Assembly: GCF_000966195.1 (NCBI RefSeq)
Contig: NZ_LAHL01000034.1
Location: forward strand, 1 to 64,000
DNA from: Domibacillus robiginosus
GTDB taxonomy: Bacteria; Bacillota; Bacilli; Bacillales; Domibacillaceae
DNA length: 64,000 nucleotides
Reading direction: 5' to 3'
Part shown: positions 17,750 to 27,221 of the stretch, in pieces
How positions within the stretch are numbered: the first letter of the stretch is position 1
How the letters are laid out: every line of letters begins with the position of its first letter
Program-made: the position numbers and the translations under genes
Notes under the pieces: model-generated
What the model was told of the DNA's origin: nothing
Database searches by the model: none
The model's input: only the letters and a program-made list of their open reading frames with translations

Positions 17750-18050
17750 GGAGGACAACAATATGGCCAATTTGAACTGCGGCCCAGCTATGCAGCGGCT
17801 GACTGGGAGGTGTCTTCCTTTGCTGGAGGCAGCTGTCTTTTGATTTTTAAATCCTGAGCCAAAAAAGGGATCTAAGGTCGGTTTTAGTCTGTGGTCAATG
17901 TTTGCTTTAAAAACTTCTACAGACCCAGACAAAAAGGTTCACAGTCCTGTAAATGGAAAACCGCCTGCTGATCAAATGGCAGACGGTCGCGGCTTAGAAA
18001 AATATGTCCTGTTTTTTTCAAGAAGGCCCGAGTCAAGCTTTGTGATAGGC
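17750..18050. other. intergenic stretch with a possible short frame
   Basis: A strong AAAGGAGG ribosome site at 17747-17754 precedes an ATG at 17763 that opens only 26 codons (MANLNCGPAMQRL, stop at 17841-17843). Another frame over the same bases reads YGQFELRPSYAAADWEV to a stop, so a frameshifted gene start is possible. I recognise neither. The remainder holds nothing I can support. Confidence 0.3.
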
Positions 18051-18305
18051 TCAGGATTCTTCAAAGGCCACGGATACTTTGCGAAATTCTTCTTCATCTT
18101 CAATAACGGAAAATTGCTCTTCGTCCTCTATTTTAAGAAAAAAGACGTTGATTTTTTCTGTCGTATTTTCCTGAATATCTTCTACAAACCCGGCGGCTGC
18201 GTAATCTGTTCCTTCAAGACTTAATGTTTCGAATACTTCAATTTCCCGCTCTTGATCATTTTCATCTACAAATGTAATGATATCGCCGGCTGCAACTTTT
18301 TCCAT
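18051..18305 (-). CDS. DUF1292 (YrzB-type) small acidic protein
   Basis: An 84-residue acidic cytosolic protein of unknown function. The DUF1292 pattern is seen in DIITFVDENDQEREIEVFET, followed by DYAAAGFVEDIQ and a C-terminal EDEEEFRKVSVAFEE. The frame can be read from 18362, but GGGGGAGA lies just before the ATG at 18305, where the family begins (MEKVAAGD), so that start is used. It is a single gene on the minus strand. Members are widespread in Firmicutes, often near mreB or yrrK-type genes, which are not seen here. Confidence 0.8.
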   Translation of the reverse strand: MEKVAAGDIITFVDENDQEREIEVFETLSLEGTDYAAAGFVEDIQENTTEKINVFFLKIEDEEQFSVIEDEEEFRKVSVAFEES

Positions 18306-18419
18306 CGCTGTTTCTCCCCCTTGGTATTCTTTTACCTTCATTGTCTCTGTTATGTTACCCAATGGTTATCAAAAAAATCTTCTGATGCACCAACAAATCT
18401 TAAAGCGCCGTTTCTTTTT

Positions 18420-18717
18420 TTATTTTTCAGCTTTATCTGATACGCGCAAAGTTCCTTTTGCCCAATGGCTTTTAAGCATTCTTTTGCAAGATGGGTAAAT
18501 CCTTAAGCTGCGTGGCTGTTATCCAAATTAAAAGCAATATTCATCTGCGTTGCAAGCGGAAGTACATGAGTGGGACAAATCGCAGCTTGCTTTAAACTCC
18601 TCTGTGGCTAAACCATGGAACAAGCATATTGCTTGGCAGATTTAGCTAAACCATCTACTCTGTAAGAAGAGGATATCCAGCTTCAAGCTGGAGAAGTGAA
18701 ATAAAGGAGGCAGCAGG
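18420..18717. other. gene-free stretch before the UPF0173 hydrolase
   Basis: No credible gene in either strand. A perfect hairpin TCCAGCTT-c-AAGCTGGA lies at about 18674-18690, just before the AAAGGAGG of the next gene. It could be a leader structure or chance. Confidence 0.4.
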
Positions 18718-19407
18718 ATGAAAATTACATACCATGGACAGTCAACCATCTTAATTGAAGTAAACGGAAAATCTTTGATTATTGATCCATTTATTAGTGG
18801 AAATGCTGCAGCAAAGGTGAAGGTCGAAGATATTAAAGTAGAAGCTGTTCTTTTGACACATGCTCACGCTGACCATATTCTGGATGCAGCACCGATTTCC
18901 AAGGCCAATCATGCACCAGTCGTGTCCAATCCTGAATTGGCTGCGTACATGTCCTGGCAGGGTGTTGAAACAATTGGGATGAATATTGGCGGTACTCTGG
19001 ATCTTGACTTTGCAAAAGCAAAAATGACCCATGCTTTCCATAGCTCGGGTATTATTGATGAAGAAAACAAAAATATTCTTTATGGCGGCATGCCGAGCGG
19101 GTTCATTATTGAAGCGGAAGGAAAAACGATCCTTCACGCTGGAGATACAGGGCTCTTTGGGGACATGAAGATGATCGGAGACAGACATAATATCGATATT
19201 GCTTTCCTTCCAATTGGCGATCACTTTACAATGGGGCCGGAGGATGCAGTGCAGGCTGCTGAATGGTATAAAGCTAAATTGATTATTCCGATCCACTACA
19301 ATACTTTCCCTGTTATTGAACAGGACGGGGATGCATTTGTCAGAGCTTTGGAAGAGCGCGGTATAAAAGGAAGAGTGCTTGAGCTCGGGGAAAGCATAGA
19401 ATTATAA
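18718..19407 (+). CDS. ytkL: UPF0173 metallo-beta-lactamase-fold hydrolase (YtkL-like)
   Basis: A 229-residue metal-dependent hydrolase of the UPF0173 group, with no established substrate. Metal ligands: THAHADH (HxHxDH) at residues 47-53, a His in MTHAFHSSG near residue 105, Asp in HAGDTGLF near residue 143 and the final His of IPIHYNTFP near residue 187. Length and order agree with YtkL. The ATG follows AAAGGAGG with suitable spacing. It is monocistronic, with a good terminator directly downstream. Confidence 0.9.
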   Translation: MKITYHGQSTILIEVNGKSLIIDPFISGNAAAKVKVEDIKVEAVLLTHAHADHILDAAPISKANHAPVVSNPELAAYMSWQGVETIGMNIGGTLDLDFAKAKMTHAFHSSGIIDEENKNILYGGMPSGFIIEAEGKTILHAGDTGLFGDMKMIGDRHNIDIAFLPIGDHFTMGPEDAVQAAEWYKAKLIIPIHYNTFPVIEQDGDAFVRALEERGIKGRVLELGESIEL

Positions 19408-19418
19408 TAAAATAGGGA

Positions 19419-19448
19419 AAGCTGCTTTCATTGAAGGCAGCTTTTTTC
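19419..19448 (+). terminator. terminator of the UPF0173 gene
   Basis: AAGCTGCTTTCA pairs with TGAAGGCAGCTT (one G-U pair) around a very small loop, and is followed by TTTTTT. Confidence 0.88.
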
Positions 19449-19449
19449 T

Positions 19450-19890
19450 TTTAAAAATATGCCAGTATGTAATCCTCTCAAATGCTAAAATATTAATTTT
19501 AATGCTTTTTTCATTTTGCGTATGTTTTTGTAATCCCAGGCTCCAGAACGCTTCAAAAAGAATTTTCTGCTGTTCTTTGTTGCCTGGTGACATCTGGTAT
19601 ATTCCTGCTCCGTACTGTTCCCCTAATCGTACTATTTAATACGTTCCTCTCTTAGCAAAAATGGATAACCCATACACAAGTTGTCCAAGCACATATTGTC
19701 GTTTTCTTATTCCTGCCACTGAGCAGTGAGCATTCATTTCCTGGTCATCCGGAAGTGTTCCGGAAGTTTTATCCCATTTATTGGTCTGCCTCATCATAAG
19801 CAACATGCTTTCCACATGAGTACGGTCAATCCATATTTTGAAATCCTTTCATGGATGGATTTTATTGATTGATGCAGTCTAATAAGCGGA
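19450..19890. other. gene-poor stretch
   Basis: Only a 56-codon minus-strand frame (about 19642-19812, ending GQLVYGLSIFAKRGTY) looks at all protein-like; it has a weak GTGGAAAG site and no family I recognise. A hairpin CCGGAA-gtg-TTCCGG lies at about 19750-19764. Confidence 0.3.
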
Positions 19891-19900
19891 GGTGATTTGA

Positions 19901-20050
19901 ATGCTGAAAAACAGAAGCGGAAAAGGCGGCGTGCCGACTGGAGGCAATACCGGTGGCATTGGCGGCGGCCATACTGGTAAAATGGGCAAATCGGACACGG
20001 AGTTTTCTGCTGAAAACATCGTGAAAGAAGAAAAAAAACAAAAGAAATAA
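19901..20050 (+). CDS. small Gly/Lys-rich protein, possibly a minor small acid-soluble spore protein
   Basis: A 49-residue gene. GCGGAGGTGAT lies 7 bases before the ATG. The product has a glycine-rich first half (GGNTGGIGGGHTGK) and a tail DTEFSAENIVKEEKKQKK. The EF-x-x-E then lysine-rich tail recalls SspO-type minor spore proteins, which bind in the mature spore, and the next gene encodes a CotF-like coat protein. The family assignment is a pattern impression only. No membrane segment is present. Confidence 0.6.
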   Translation: MLKNRSGKGGVPTGGNTGGIGGGHTGKMGKSDTEFSAENIVKEEKKQKK

Positions 20051-20099
20051 CGGTGGTATCGAGAGCTTTGACATTACACACAATAAAGGGGATGTAAAT

Positions 20100-20840
20100 A
20101 TGCCATTCGGTGCTCACGAAACGTTGGAAGTACATGAAATTCTATTAGAAAAAGTTAATATGATTACCCATTTTAACCTGTATCTGCAGGAAGCACAGGA
20201 TCCTGAATTAAGGGATCTTATTATGCGCCACCGGCAGGAGGAAATCCGGTCATATGACGAAATTGTAGCTTATACACATGATTACAACACGGCAGCGCCA
20301 GTGTCTCCGATGGCACATGTGAAGAGCGTATCTCCGCAAAACATTCAATATGGATTAAATAATCCTCCGCAGGTTGAGCCGCGTACCGGGGCTGCATTAG
20401 GCGATACAGAAATTGCTTCGGCTGTGCTTTGCGCGCACAAAAATGCCGGAAAAAATGGAATGTGGGCTGCCCTTGAAACGGCAGATCCTAATCTGCGCCA
20501 TATGCTGCTTAACAGTGCGACAAACTGTGCAAACCATGCGTATGAAGTCTTTTTATTCATGAACAAGCAGGGGACTTACCAAATTCCTAAAATGAGCAGT
20601 CATACGGCGAAGACATACCTGCATGCATACCAGCCTGCCGGCCAGACTTTCCAAAATCAATATTCCGCTCAACCAGGCTTTAGCGGCCATACACCAGGTA
20701 CAGGCGGAGGGATAAATCAACACTTTAACACGGCTTCCCAGCAGGGCACTGTATACGGGGGATTACAAGGTAACAGAAATGCGCAGTATGGCATGAACGG
20801 AAACCTCCCAAATCAAGGCATGCAAGGTTATAGTAAATAG
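20100..20840 (+). CDS. CotF-like spore coat protein
   Basis: A 246-residue coat protein of the CotF family, expected in the spore coat after mother-cell expression. Two four-helix ferritin-like parts can be seen: residues 1-60 (GAHETLEVHEILLEKV, the CotF opening) and residues 95-160 (ALGDTEIASAVLCAHKNAG, then NCANHAYEVFLFMNKQGTY). The last 80 residues are a Gln, Gly, Asn and Tyr rich low-complexity tail, common in coat proteins that cross-link. GGGGATG precedes the ATG. It follows the SASP-like gene, and a second CotF-like gene lies at 25.1 kb. Its sporulation promoter was not identified. Confidence 0.88.
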   Translation: MPFGAHETLEVHEILLEKVNMITHFNLYLQEAQDPELRDLIMRHRQEEIRSYDEIVAYTHDYNTAAPVSPMAHVKSVSPQNIQYGLNNPPQVEPRTGAALGDTEIASAVLCAHKNAGKNGMWAALETADPNLRHMLLNSATNCANHAYEVFLFMNKQGTYQIPKMSSHTAKTYLHAYQPAGQTFQNQYSAQPGFSGHTPGTGGGINQHFNTASQQGTVYGGLQGNRNAQYGMNGNLPNQGMQGYSK

Positions 20841-20950
20841 CAATAACAAAAAATTGCTAAACAACCCTGCAAATTCAGGAGAAACGTTTCGCCATTTCGC
20901 AACAACTTTTATATAGATGACATAATATAATAAAATGTGGGAACAGAAGG

Positions 20951-20991
20951 CCACTCATCAGTCACTATTGCGACTGGCGAGTGGTTTTTTA
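20951..20991 (+). terminator. nested-stem terminator after the coat gene
   Basis: CCACTC...GAGTGG encloses CAGTC...GACTG, with small bulges, followed by TTTTTT. Confidence 0.85.
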
Positions 20992-21408
20992 TGTAGTCTA
21001 TTGCTTCAATGTTCGCTCGGTCACGTTCCAAACAAATATATCACTAGCTGCAACACTGCCAGCAGGATATTTTGTTGGCTGTTATAAAAACAATAATTCC
21101 GTTAATAAGACTTGATATTCAATTAGCAGCTACTTAAGTAGAATAAACATTTTAAAGATTGATTCTCTACTTCAGGAATTAGCTTTTTTATTTCGATGAA
21201 TCACAAGTATGAAAGCGGAAAGTTCAAGAAGCTGGATTGCTATTGAGATAACTCCCTTCAGATGAATTCTAAACAGAATACTCTAGGTTATAACAAATAT
21301 TGGGTGAAAATGAATTTTAACTTTTTGTTTGTGCTGATAATTTAACTGAATTTTCACTTTTTATCTCTACAATCAATTCATCAAGTAATTGAGAGGAGAG
21401 ATAAAAAG
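20992..21408. other. gene-free stretch upstream of the PspA-like pair
   Basis: AT-rich sequence with no credible gene. A promoter for the pair should lie in the last 150 bases (TTGAATTT-like and TATAAC-like boxes occur), but no clear consensus can be assigned. Confidence 0.3.
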
Positions 21409-21816
21409 GTGAACGCAAAAACAGAAAAAGCCCTTTTATGGGCAGCTGTAACCCTTTCAACTTTTGCGGGGATCGGCTTTTTTCTAAGCCTTTTTGAGAG
21501 CCCTGAACGACATGAATATTCTCATCAAATGGGAAGGGGACATAGAGGAGGGGCAGAATTCTATCCAGCGCATCATGGTAGTGACTTTTCATGGATCGGA
21601 ATATGGCTGTTCCTGGCTGCGGCAGGAGCGGTAGTCATATTTGTATTTAGATGGTTTAAGAAAAAGGGCAAGGTGGATGCGTTTCAGAAATTTGTGACAG
21701 ATGCTCCTGTTTCAAATACAAGCCCGCCGATAAACAAAAGTAATGCTGATATTTTAGATAACTGGGAGAAAGAACAAACAGTAGAGGAAGGAAATAACGA
21801 GCATGGGGATGCTTAA
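21409..21816 (+). CDS. small membrane protein paired with a PspA homologue
   Basis: A 135-residue protein with two predicted membrane segments: residues about 8-28 (ALLWAAVTLSTFAGIGFFLS) and about 63-82 (IWLFLAAAGAVVIFVFRWF). The loop between them is His-rich (HEYSHQMGRGHRGG, AHHGSDF), and the tail is acidic and cytosolic. The start is GTG, preceded by GAGAGGAGAG. It overlaps the PspA-like gene by 14 bases, so the two are coupled and the pair may form a membrane-stress unit like PspA with a membrane partner. The His-rich loop could bind metal; that is inference. No family name is recognised. Confidence 0.7.
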   Translation: MNAKTEKALLWAAVTLSTFAGIGFFLSLFESPERHEYSHQMGRGHRGGAEFYPAHHGSDFSWIGIWLFLAAAGAVVIFVFRWFKKKGKVDAFQKFVTDAPVSNTSPPINKSNADILDNWEKEQTVEEGNNEHGDA

Positions 21817-22483
21817 ACGAATAAAAATGATTGGCAGGGCCCGAATAAACGGGTTACTCGACAGCATAGAAAATCCCATTGCGATGTTAAATGAATATAT
21901 AAGGGAAATGGAGCAGGAACTTCAAAAAGGAGAGCCGGTATTAGCACATCAAATTTATCTTGAAAAAAAACAAAACGCGTTAATTGGTGAAACAGAAAGC
22001 CTGATTGCCAGGAGAAAGGCTCAAGCAAGGCTGGCGGTGAAGCAGGGTGAGGACTTTATAGCAAAACTGGCTTTGCAGGAAAAGCTCATTCATCAGGAAC
22101 AACTTAATCTGTATACTGGGCAGCTGGCCATTCTTCAATATCAGACGCAGACACTTTATGAGCAATTGGATGAACTAAAAAGGCTCTATCACGAACTGCA
22201 ACATAAAAGATTGCTGCTGATTTCCAAGGCAAATACAGCTCAGTCAATCAAGCAAATGCAAAAAACGATTGTAGCGTTCCACTCCGAGACAATCGCTAAT
22301 GGGGTGTCCCGGGCAGAAGACCGTATCTTCATGATAGAGGCTGAAGCGCAGGCAAGTAAACAGTTTATGGCGAATCCCTATACAGCTGTAAAAGGATATA
22401 TTGATCCAGGGCTTGAACATGAATTGGAGCAAGTACTGCAAGTCGTAAAAAAAGAAGCCAAACCTATAGAAGACGCCCGTTAA
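21803..22483 (+). CDS. PspA/IM30 (ESCRT-III-like) family protein
   Basis: A 226-residue, mostly coiled-coil protein of the PspA/IM30 family, which coats and stabilises the inner face of the membrane. It opens with MLKRIKMIGRARINGLLDSIENPIAML (the alpha-1 region), has PIAMLNEYIREMEQEL as in PspA, and long helices over residues 30-190 with heptad-like leucines. GAGGAAGG precedes the ATG at 21803; a second ATG lies at 21809. It is coupled to the membrane protein gene before it. It is shorter in the tail than YvqH/LiaH. The trigger is unknown. Confidence 0.8.
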   Translation: MGMLKRIKMIGRARINGLLDSIENPIAMLNEYIREMEQELQKGEPVLAHQIYLEKKQNALIGETESLIARRKAQARLAVKQGEDFIAKLALQEKLIHQEQLNLYTGQLAILQYQTQTLYEQLDELKRLYHELQHKRLLLISKANTAQSIKQMQKTIVAFHSETIANGVSRAEDRIFMIEAEAQASKQFMANPYTAVKGYIDPGLEHELEQVLQVVKKEAKPIEDAR

Positions 22484-22919
22484 TAAACATCCTATCAGGA
22501 GCTTGCTTGGTACAGCAACCGCCTTTAAGCAAACACCTTTTTTTTAAAAAAGAAGCGGTTTATTGAGCCGGTTTTCTATAAAAGAATGAAGCCAGCTCTT
22601 CACATTAAAATATTTTCATCGATCACCTGAAGTCGATTCCATTCGTTGGAAATCGGCTTTTTACTTATGCGAAATAAAAATTTTCTATAACTTATAGTTA
22701 TGATTTTTCAAAAAATATTGAATGATAAGCCAATAAGGTAGCGCATGATTGTTTAAATGTTATATAATTATCAGATAATACTAGATATTTTACCCTTTAA
22801 ATAATTATAATAGATTATGAAAAGATTATAATTGAGATAGAAAAGGTGTGCTTTCATGTGGCGCCTGCTTTTTGTAACACCGAAGCTTTTGCAAATACAA
22901 GGGGATAAGGAAGGTTATA

Positions 22920-24422
22920 ATGAGCAATACACAGAAAAAAACAGACGTTATCTTAATTGGTGCCGGAGTTATGAGTGCGACTTTGGGATCTTTATTAAAA
23001 GAGTTAGCACCGGAGTGGGAAATAAAAGTGTTTGAAAAACTCGCAAACGCAGGAGAAGAAAGCTCGAACGAATGGAACAATGCGGGTACGGGCCACGCTG
23101 CATTGTGCGAGCTTAACTATACCTCCGAAAAAGCTGATGGCTCTATAGATATTAGCAAAGCAATAAACATTAATGAACAGTTTCAAGTTTCCATGCAATT
23201 TTGGTCTTATCTTGTAAAAAGCAATTTGATTCGTAATCCACAGGACTTCATTATGTCATTGCCTCATATGAGCCTGGTGCAAGGAGAACAAAATGTAGCA
23301 TTTTTGAAAAAACGTTTTGAAGCGCTATCAAAAAACCCTCTTTTTCAAGGAATGGAGTTTTCCGACGATTCGAAAAAGCTGATGGAATGGATACCGCTTA
23401 TTATGCAGGGCCGTACCTCAGATGAACCAATAGCAGCAACAAAAATTGATTCTGGAACAGACGTTAACTTTGGTGCTTTAACACGCATGCTGTTTGACCA
23501 TTTAAAGAGTAAAAATGTTGATATCAACTACAAGCACAGCGTAAAAGATATTAAACGTACGAGTGACGGCTTGTGGGAAGTAAAAGTTCAGAATCTTGAC
23601 GGCGGCACTATTGAACATCATACAGCCAAATTCGTCTTTATCGGGGGCGGAGGAGGAAGCATACATTTATTGCAAAAATCCGGTATTCCTGAAGGAAAAC
23701 GTTTTGGCGGGTTCCCGGTAAGCGGCATATTTATGGTGTGTAACAACCCAGAGGTAGTAGCGCAGCACCATGCAAAAGTATACGGAAAAGCGAAGGTGGG
23801 TGCTCCACCAATGTCTGTTCCGCATCTTGATACACGATTCATTGACAATAAAAAGTCACTGCTGTTTGGCCCATTTGCCGGATTCTCGCCTAAGTTCTTA
23901 AAAAATGGTTCAATGCTCGATTTGATTACGTCCGTAAAACCGGATAATCTCTTAACCATGCTTTCGGCAGGGGCTAAAAATATGCCTTTAACAAACTATC
24001 TAGTCCAACAAGTAATGTTATCAAAAGAAAAGCGCATGGAAGAGTTACGTGAGTTTATCCCGAACGCTAAAAGCGAGGACTGGGATTTAGTCGTAGCAGG
24101 CCAGCGTGTGCAAGTAATCAAAGATACAGAAGCAGGCGGAAAAGGGACTCTTCAGTTTGGTACAGAAGTGGTTAGTGCCGCTGATGGTTCAATCGCAGCC
24201 CTGCTTGGCGCTTCTCCAGGTGCATCTACAGCTGTTCACGTTATGCTTGAAGTCATATCAAAATGTTTCCCTGGATATGTGAAAGAATGGGAACCGAAAA
24301 TCAAAGAAATGATTCCTTCTTACGGCATGTCTCTGCTGGAAAATCCAGCACTTCTGCACGAAGTTCATACTTCTACAGCGGAAACGCTCGGGTTAAGTGA
24401 AAAAGAGCCGGTCTTTAATTAA
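22920..24422 (+). CDS. mqo: malate:quinone oxidoreductase
   Basis: A 500-residue FAD enzyme, peripheral on the membrane, that oxidises malate to oxaloacetate and reduces quinone, bypassing the NAD-linked malate dehydrogenase. Family marks: FAD motif [18 protein letters not shown] (residues 11-28), [19 protein letters not shown] near residue 50, [19 protein letters not shown] near residue 240 and [22 protein letters not shown] near the end. Length agrees with bacterial Mqo. AAGGAAGG precedes the ATG. It is monocistronic with a terminator downstream. An sdhB end at the window edge shows TCA-cycle respiration in the same region. Confidence 0.95.
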   Translation: MSNTQKKTDVILIGAGVMSATLGSLLKELAPEWEIKVFEKLANAGEESSNEWNNAGTGHAALCELNYTSEKADGSIDISKAININEQFQVSMQFWSYLVKSNLIRNPQDFIMSLPHMSLVQGEQNVAFLKKRFEALSKNPLFQGMEFSDDSKKLMEWIPLIMQGRTSDEPIAATKIDSGTDVNFGALTRMLFDHLKSKNVDINYKHSVKDIKRTSDGLWEVKVQNLDGGTIEHHTAKFVFIGGGGGSIHLLQKSGIPEGKRFGGFPVSGIFMVCNNPEVVAQHHAKVYGKAKVGAPPMSVPHLDTRFIDNKKSLLFGPFAGFSPKFLKNGSMLDLITSVKPDNLLTMLSAGAKNMPLTNYLVQQVMLSKEKRMEELREFIPNAKSEDWDLVVAGQRVQVIKDTEAGGKGTLQFGTEVVSAADGSIAALLGASPGASTAVHVMLEVISKCFPGYVKEWEPKIKEMIPSYGMSLLENPALLHEVHTSTAETLGLSEKEPVFN

Positions 24423-24590
24423 CTCTGCGGGTATAGAAACAAATAAAAGGGTTCGTCAACACCTTTGTGACTGGACAGTCGGTTCTACGGTAAGAGGCTG
24501 CAAAAGCAAGGACTAAACAAAATAATGAAATGAAAAATTATGTAAGGAATTAGGTAAGCAAAAGAATGTCATTCGAACTAAAACACTGAT

Positions 24591-24628
24591 CCTTCAATCT
24601 ATCTTTGGGTTGAAGGTTCTTTTTTTTA
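24591..24628 (+). terminator. terminator downstream of mqo
   Basis: CCTTCAA (24591-24597) pairs with TTGAAGG (24610-24616) and is followed by eight T. It lies 170 bases after the stop. Confidence 0.75.
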
Positions 24629-25114
24629 TAATTCTTTTAGTTATAGTTTTACTTGTTTCACTTTACAGGGGCAGTTCCTTAAAGCTTTTATAAAGTACTT
24701 TTTTCTAGAAACACTAAATAGCATCCACCTTTCGTTTCATTCATTTCCAGCATGTTTGTATTTGTAGCTTCATTTCATGCTGGTTGCCGATTTGTTATGC
24801 TTCCTCAGCATATGAGCAATTAACATTATAATGATAAAATAAATCAAATTGTTTCAACCTTTCTTAAAGCTAATTCGTATTTGATTAATGATCAATAGCT
24901 GATTGAAATTATAAAGTAAGATGTTTAAAAGGTAAGCTGAGTCATGCTAGTCTTACTCAGCAGCTTGCCGAACCTGTTAGATAAAAGTAACTAATTATAT
25001 TGTACAATGTCCCAGAACTTTAGAATCCGGGACATTTTTTGCTTGATTATACTTTCGATCAAATTTTTTAGATAAATAGAAGAGGCACTGAAGAAGGTAG
25101 ACAAAAGAAGTGTA
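24629..25114. other. gene-free stretch with three hairpins
   Basis: No credible gene. Hairpins: CAGCATG/CATGCTG at about 24759-24784; GCTGAGT/ACTCAGC at about 24936-24962; and ATGTCCC/GGGACAT followed by TTTTTT at 25007-25040, which is a proper terminator on the plus strand although no gene is upstream. This suggests a lost gene or a small RNA. Confidence 0.4.
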
Positions 25115-25642
25115 TCAGCGTCTCAAGGACAAGGCGGCTTTTGCGTTTTTTAAATCTTCAGCAAGCAACTGATCTAAATGGTAGGCCGGGTAATAGTTTC
25201 TCTCAAGCATAAAATTAAACGACTTGGCGTGCAGCTCGATCGCTTTTTGTAAATGTTTTTGGAAGATTTCACGCAAAGATGGAGTTGCGGTTTCTGTGAG
25301 AGCGACCGCATAGTTGCGTACAGTGTTTTTGGAAAATATGAGCAGTTTCCGTCCATAGAAGGCATTCAAGTTCACTCCGGTTGGCGCAGGGCTAAATGTT
25401 TCAACACTGTCATTATGCATCATTGGAATCGGTGCTTTCTCATAAAAAGGAAGTAAATCCCGCGTGTTTTGCTCAAGGCTACGGATTGTCTCCATATACA
25501 GACCTCGAAGTGTCGGGTTCTGTACATTCGCAAGCTGCATTTTAAATTCAGCTAGGAAATGAGAGGCCGTAGCGACTACTTCATGAAGCTCTAACGTCTC
25601 ATGCCAAGCCAGATGCTGCGGTACTTTCAAATTTTTAGACAA
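25115..25642 (-). CDS. CotF-like spore coat protein
   Basis: A 175-residue spore coat protein of the CotF family, predicted in the mother cell and coat. HLAWHETLELHE near the start is the family opening. Two helical pairs follow: residues about 15-75 and 85-160 (LTETATPSLREIFQKHL; the C-terminal YPAYHLDQLLAEDLKNA is the usual CotF tail). A frame start at ATG 25657 (MEGLRLSKN) exists, but its first bases are themselves the ribosome site GGAGGGA, 7 bases before the TTG at 25642, so I use the TTG. It is a single gene, with no tail repeat as in the copy at 20.1 kb. Confidence 0.82.
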   Translation of the reverse strand: MSKNLKVPQHLAWHETLELHEVVATASHFLAEFKMQLANVQNPTLRGLYMETIRSLEQNTRDLLPFYEKAPIPMMHNDSVETFSPAPTGVNLNAFYGRKLLIFSKNTVRNYAVALTETATPSLREIFQKHLQKAIELHAKSFNFMLERNYYPAYHLDQLLAEDLKNAKAALSLRR

Positions 25643-25899
25643 TCGGAGTCCCTCCATTCTAATGATGCCATAATTATATGCTATGTTTTTTAAATGGAAC
25701 TTTGTCCCTTGCAGGGCTTTTTTGTTTTTATCTGTATGATACAGTTTATAGAAATCAAGGTGACCTGGGGCCTAGGGGGACATACAAACATAAAAGTTGT
25801 GTAAGACATGGTTTAACTTTTGTCTAATTACGAAAACATTCCCGCTGTAGACTACCAAGAGAAAGTTTTTCCCTCTTCGTATACTGACTGAACAGCCTG

Positions 25900-26205
25900 T
25901 TTGATTCAAAAAAACAAAAACAGCCCTTAAGTATTACCTGCTCGGTTAAAATCAAAATTTCAACAAAGTTTTTGACCATTTCTTTCGAGAGGTTAATCTC
26001 GGAATGTACATTTTTCCGCACAAGCTGAATGTTAGAAACGGTCTGGTTCGGTTGGCTCTAGATTGCCGACACAAGCATATGAATGTCGTATGCAGATTGA
26101 TTCGTTTGATCGGCTAATTTGCTGTCTTCTTTTACAGCGTGTAGCGATAGCAAATCCGTCACTGTACTTTCCTGCTCTAGTTGCCTCGAGGCATATGAAG
26201 TACGA
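25900..26205 (-). pseudogene. relic of a methyl-accepting chemotaxis protein signalling domain
   Basis: Minus-strand reading in three pieces gives LEATRAGKYSDGFAIAT, then KLADQTNQSAYDIHMLVSAI, then a stop, then QTVSNIQLVRKNVHSEINL and SKEMVKNF. These fit in order the MCP hairpin tip EAARAGEHGKGFAIVA and the following KLADQTN-x-S-x-x-DI helix. Frame changes and a stop separate them. The parent was probably a soluble or short MCP; most of it is gone. Confidence 0.7.
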
Positions 26206-26274
26206 ATAAATTTATTTGACTAAATATCTAATCTCGCTTTAAGCGTTTAAACAAAAAATTTTTTGAAAAATCAG

Positions 26275-26303
26275 TAGACAAACGCTTTCAATCATTGTAT
26301 AGT
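26275..26303 (+). promoter_or_regulatory. promoter of the transketolase operon with cre-like spacer
   Basis: TAGACA (26275-26280), 17 bases, TATAGT (26298-26303). Read on the minus strand the spacer gives TTGAAAGCGTTTGTC, close to a CcpA cre site, which would give glucose repression. The operator of the shared regulon follows at 26317. Confidence 0.75.
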
Positions 26304-26316
26304 GTTCACATAAGCT

Positions 26317-26338
26317 AGTTGTCATACAAGTACACAAG
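26317..26338 (+). promoter_or_regulatory. regulon operator 1 (CTTGT-N3-ACAAG-N3-ACAA type)
   Basis: AGTTGT-CAT-ACAAG-TAC-ACAAG. It starts about 14 bases after the -10 box, so a bound repressor would block initiation or early elongation. The left half site has one mismatch to CTTGT. Confidence 0.75.
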
Positions 26339-26387
26339 TGAACAAGAAGTTAAGTTAACATCTTAAATAATGACTGAGGTGATTGTA

Positions 26388-27221
26388 GTGAAAGAAGTAA
26401 GTGTTGCAGAACTACAAGAAAAAGCGATAGAGCTTAGGAAAACAGCGATTACGATGATTTTTGAAGCCCAGTCCGGGCATCCAGGGGGTTCATTATCCGC
26501 TGCCGATATCATCACGGCCCTTTATTTTAAAGAAATGAATATAGATCCCCAAAATCCGAAATGGGAAGACCGAGACCGTTTTGTTCTCTCAAAAGGTCAT
26601 GTAGCTCCTATTCAATACGCTGCCCTGGCGCTGCGAGGTTTTGTCTCTTATGAAAACGTATACAAACTAAGGCAGTATGGATCGCCATTCCAGGGTCATC
26701 CTGATATGAAGAAATGCCCGGGCATCGATATTTCAACCGGTTCCCTAGGCCAGGGCCTCTCCTGCGGTGTCGGTATGGCACTTGCAGGTAAACGGGATGA
26801 AAAAGATTACCGGGTATTCGCTATGGTAGGCGACGGAGAGTGCCAGGAAGGGCAAATTTGGGAAGCAGTTCAAACGGCTGTAAAATACAAACTTGATAAC
26901 TTAATTGTTTTTGTCGATAATAACCGTCTACAAATTGATGGTTTCTGCGAAGAAATTATGCCTTTGCAGGACATTGAGAAAAAGTTTGAAGTATTCGGCT
27001 TTGAAACGAAACGAATTGATGGGCATTCGATGGAAGAGATCGTGCAGACATTAGATGAAGTGACAAAAGCGAAAAATGGAAAGCCGAAATGTATTATAGC
27101 CGACACAATTAAAGGCAAAGGCGTTTCCTACATGGAAGATATTTGTTCATGGCATGGCGTAGCACCGAATGAACAGGAATACGAGCAAGCACTAGAAGAA
27201 CTAGCAGGAGGTTTAAGATAA
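26388..27221 (+). CDS. transketolase, N-terminal (ThDP/pyrophosphate-binding) subunit
   Basis: A 277-residue subunit that holds the first half of transketolase and must pair with the next gene product to bind thiamine diphosphate and transfer two-carbon ketol units. Seen: SGHPGGSLSAADI near residue 25, KGHVAP near residue 66, GSLGQGLS near residue 112 and the ThDP/Mg motif GDGECQEG...NNRLQIDG near residues 145-175. An ATG at 26370 is in frame, but GAGGTG sits 6 bases before the GTG at 26388, so the GTG is chosen. It is the first gene of the operon behind operator 1. The split form is usual in catabolic clusters rather than in the central pathway; the acceptor sugar is unknown. Confidence 0.9.
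   Translation: MKEVSVAELQEKAIELRKTAITMIFEAQSGHPGGSLSAADIITALYFKEMNIDPQNPKWEDRDRFVLSKGHVAPIQYAALALRGFVSYENVYKLRQYGSPFQGHPDMKKCPGIDISTGSLGQGLSCGVGMALAGKRDEKDYRVFAMVGDGECQEGQIWEAVQTAVKYKLDNLIVFVDNNRLQIDGFCEEIMPLQDIEKKFEVFGFETKRIDGHSMEEIVQTLDEVTKAKNGKPKCIIADTIKGKGVSYMEDICSWHGVAPNEQEYEQALEELAGGLR

Noticed and set aside
17898-18224. 108-codon plus-strand frame
   Set aside because: It overlaps the DUF1292 gene in antisense and is a Phe-rich shadow of an acidic protein.
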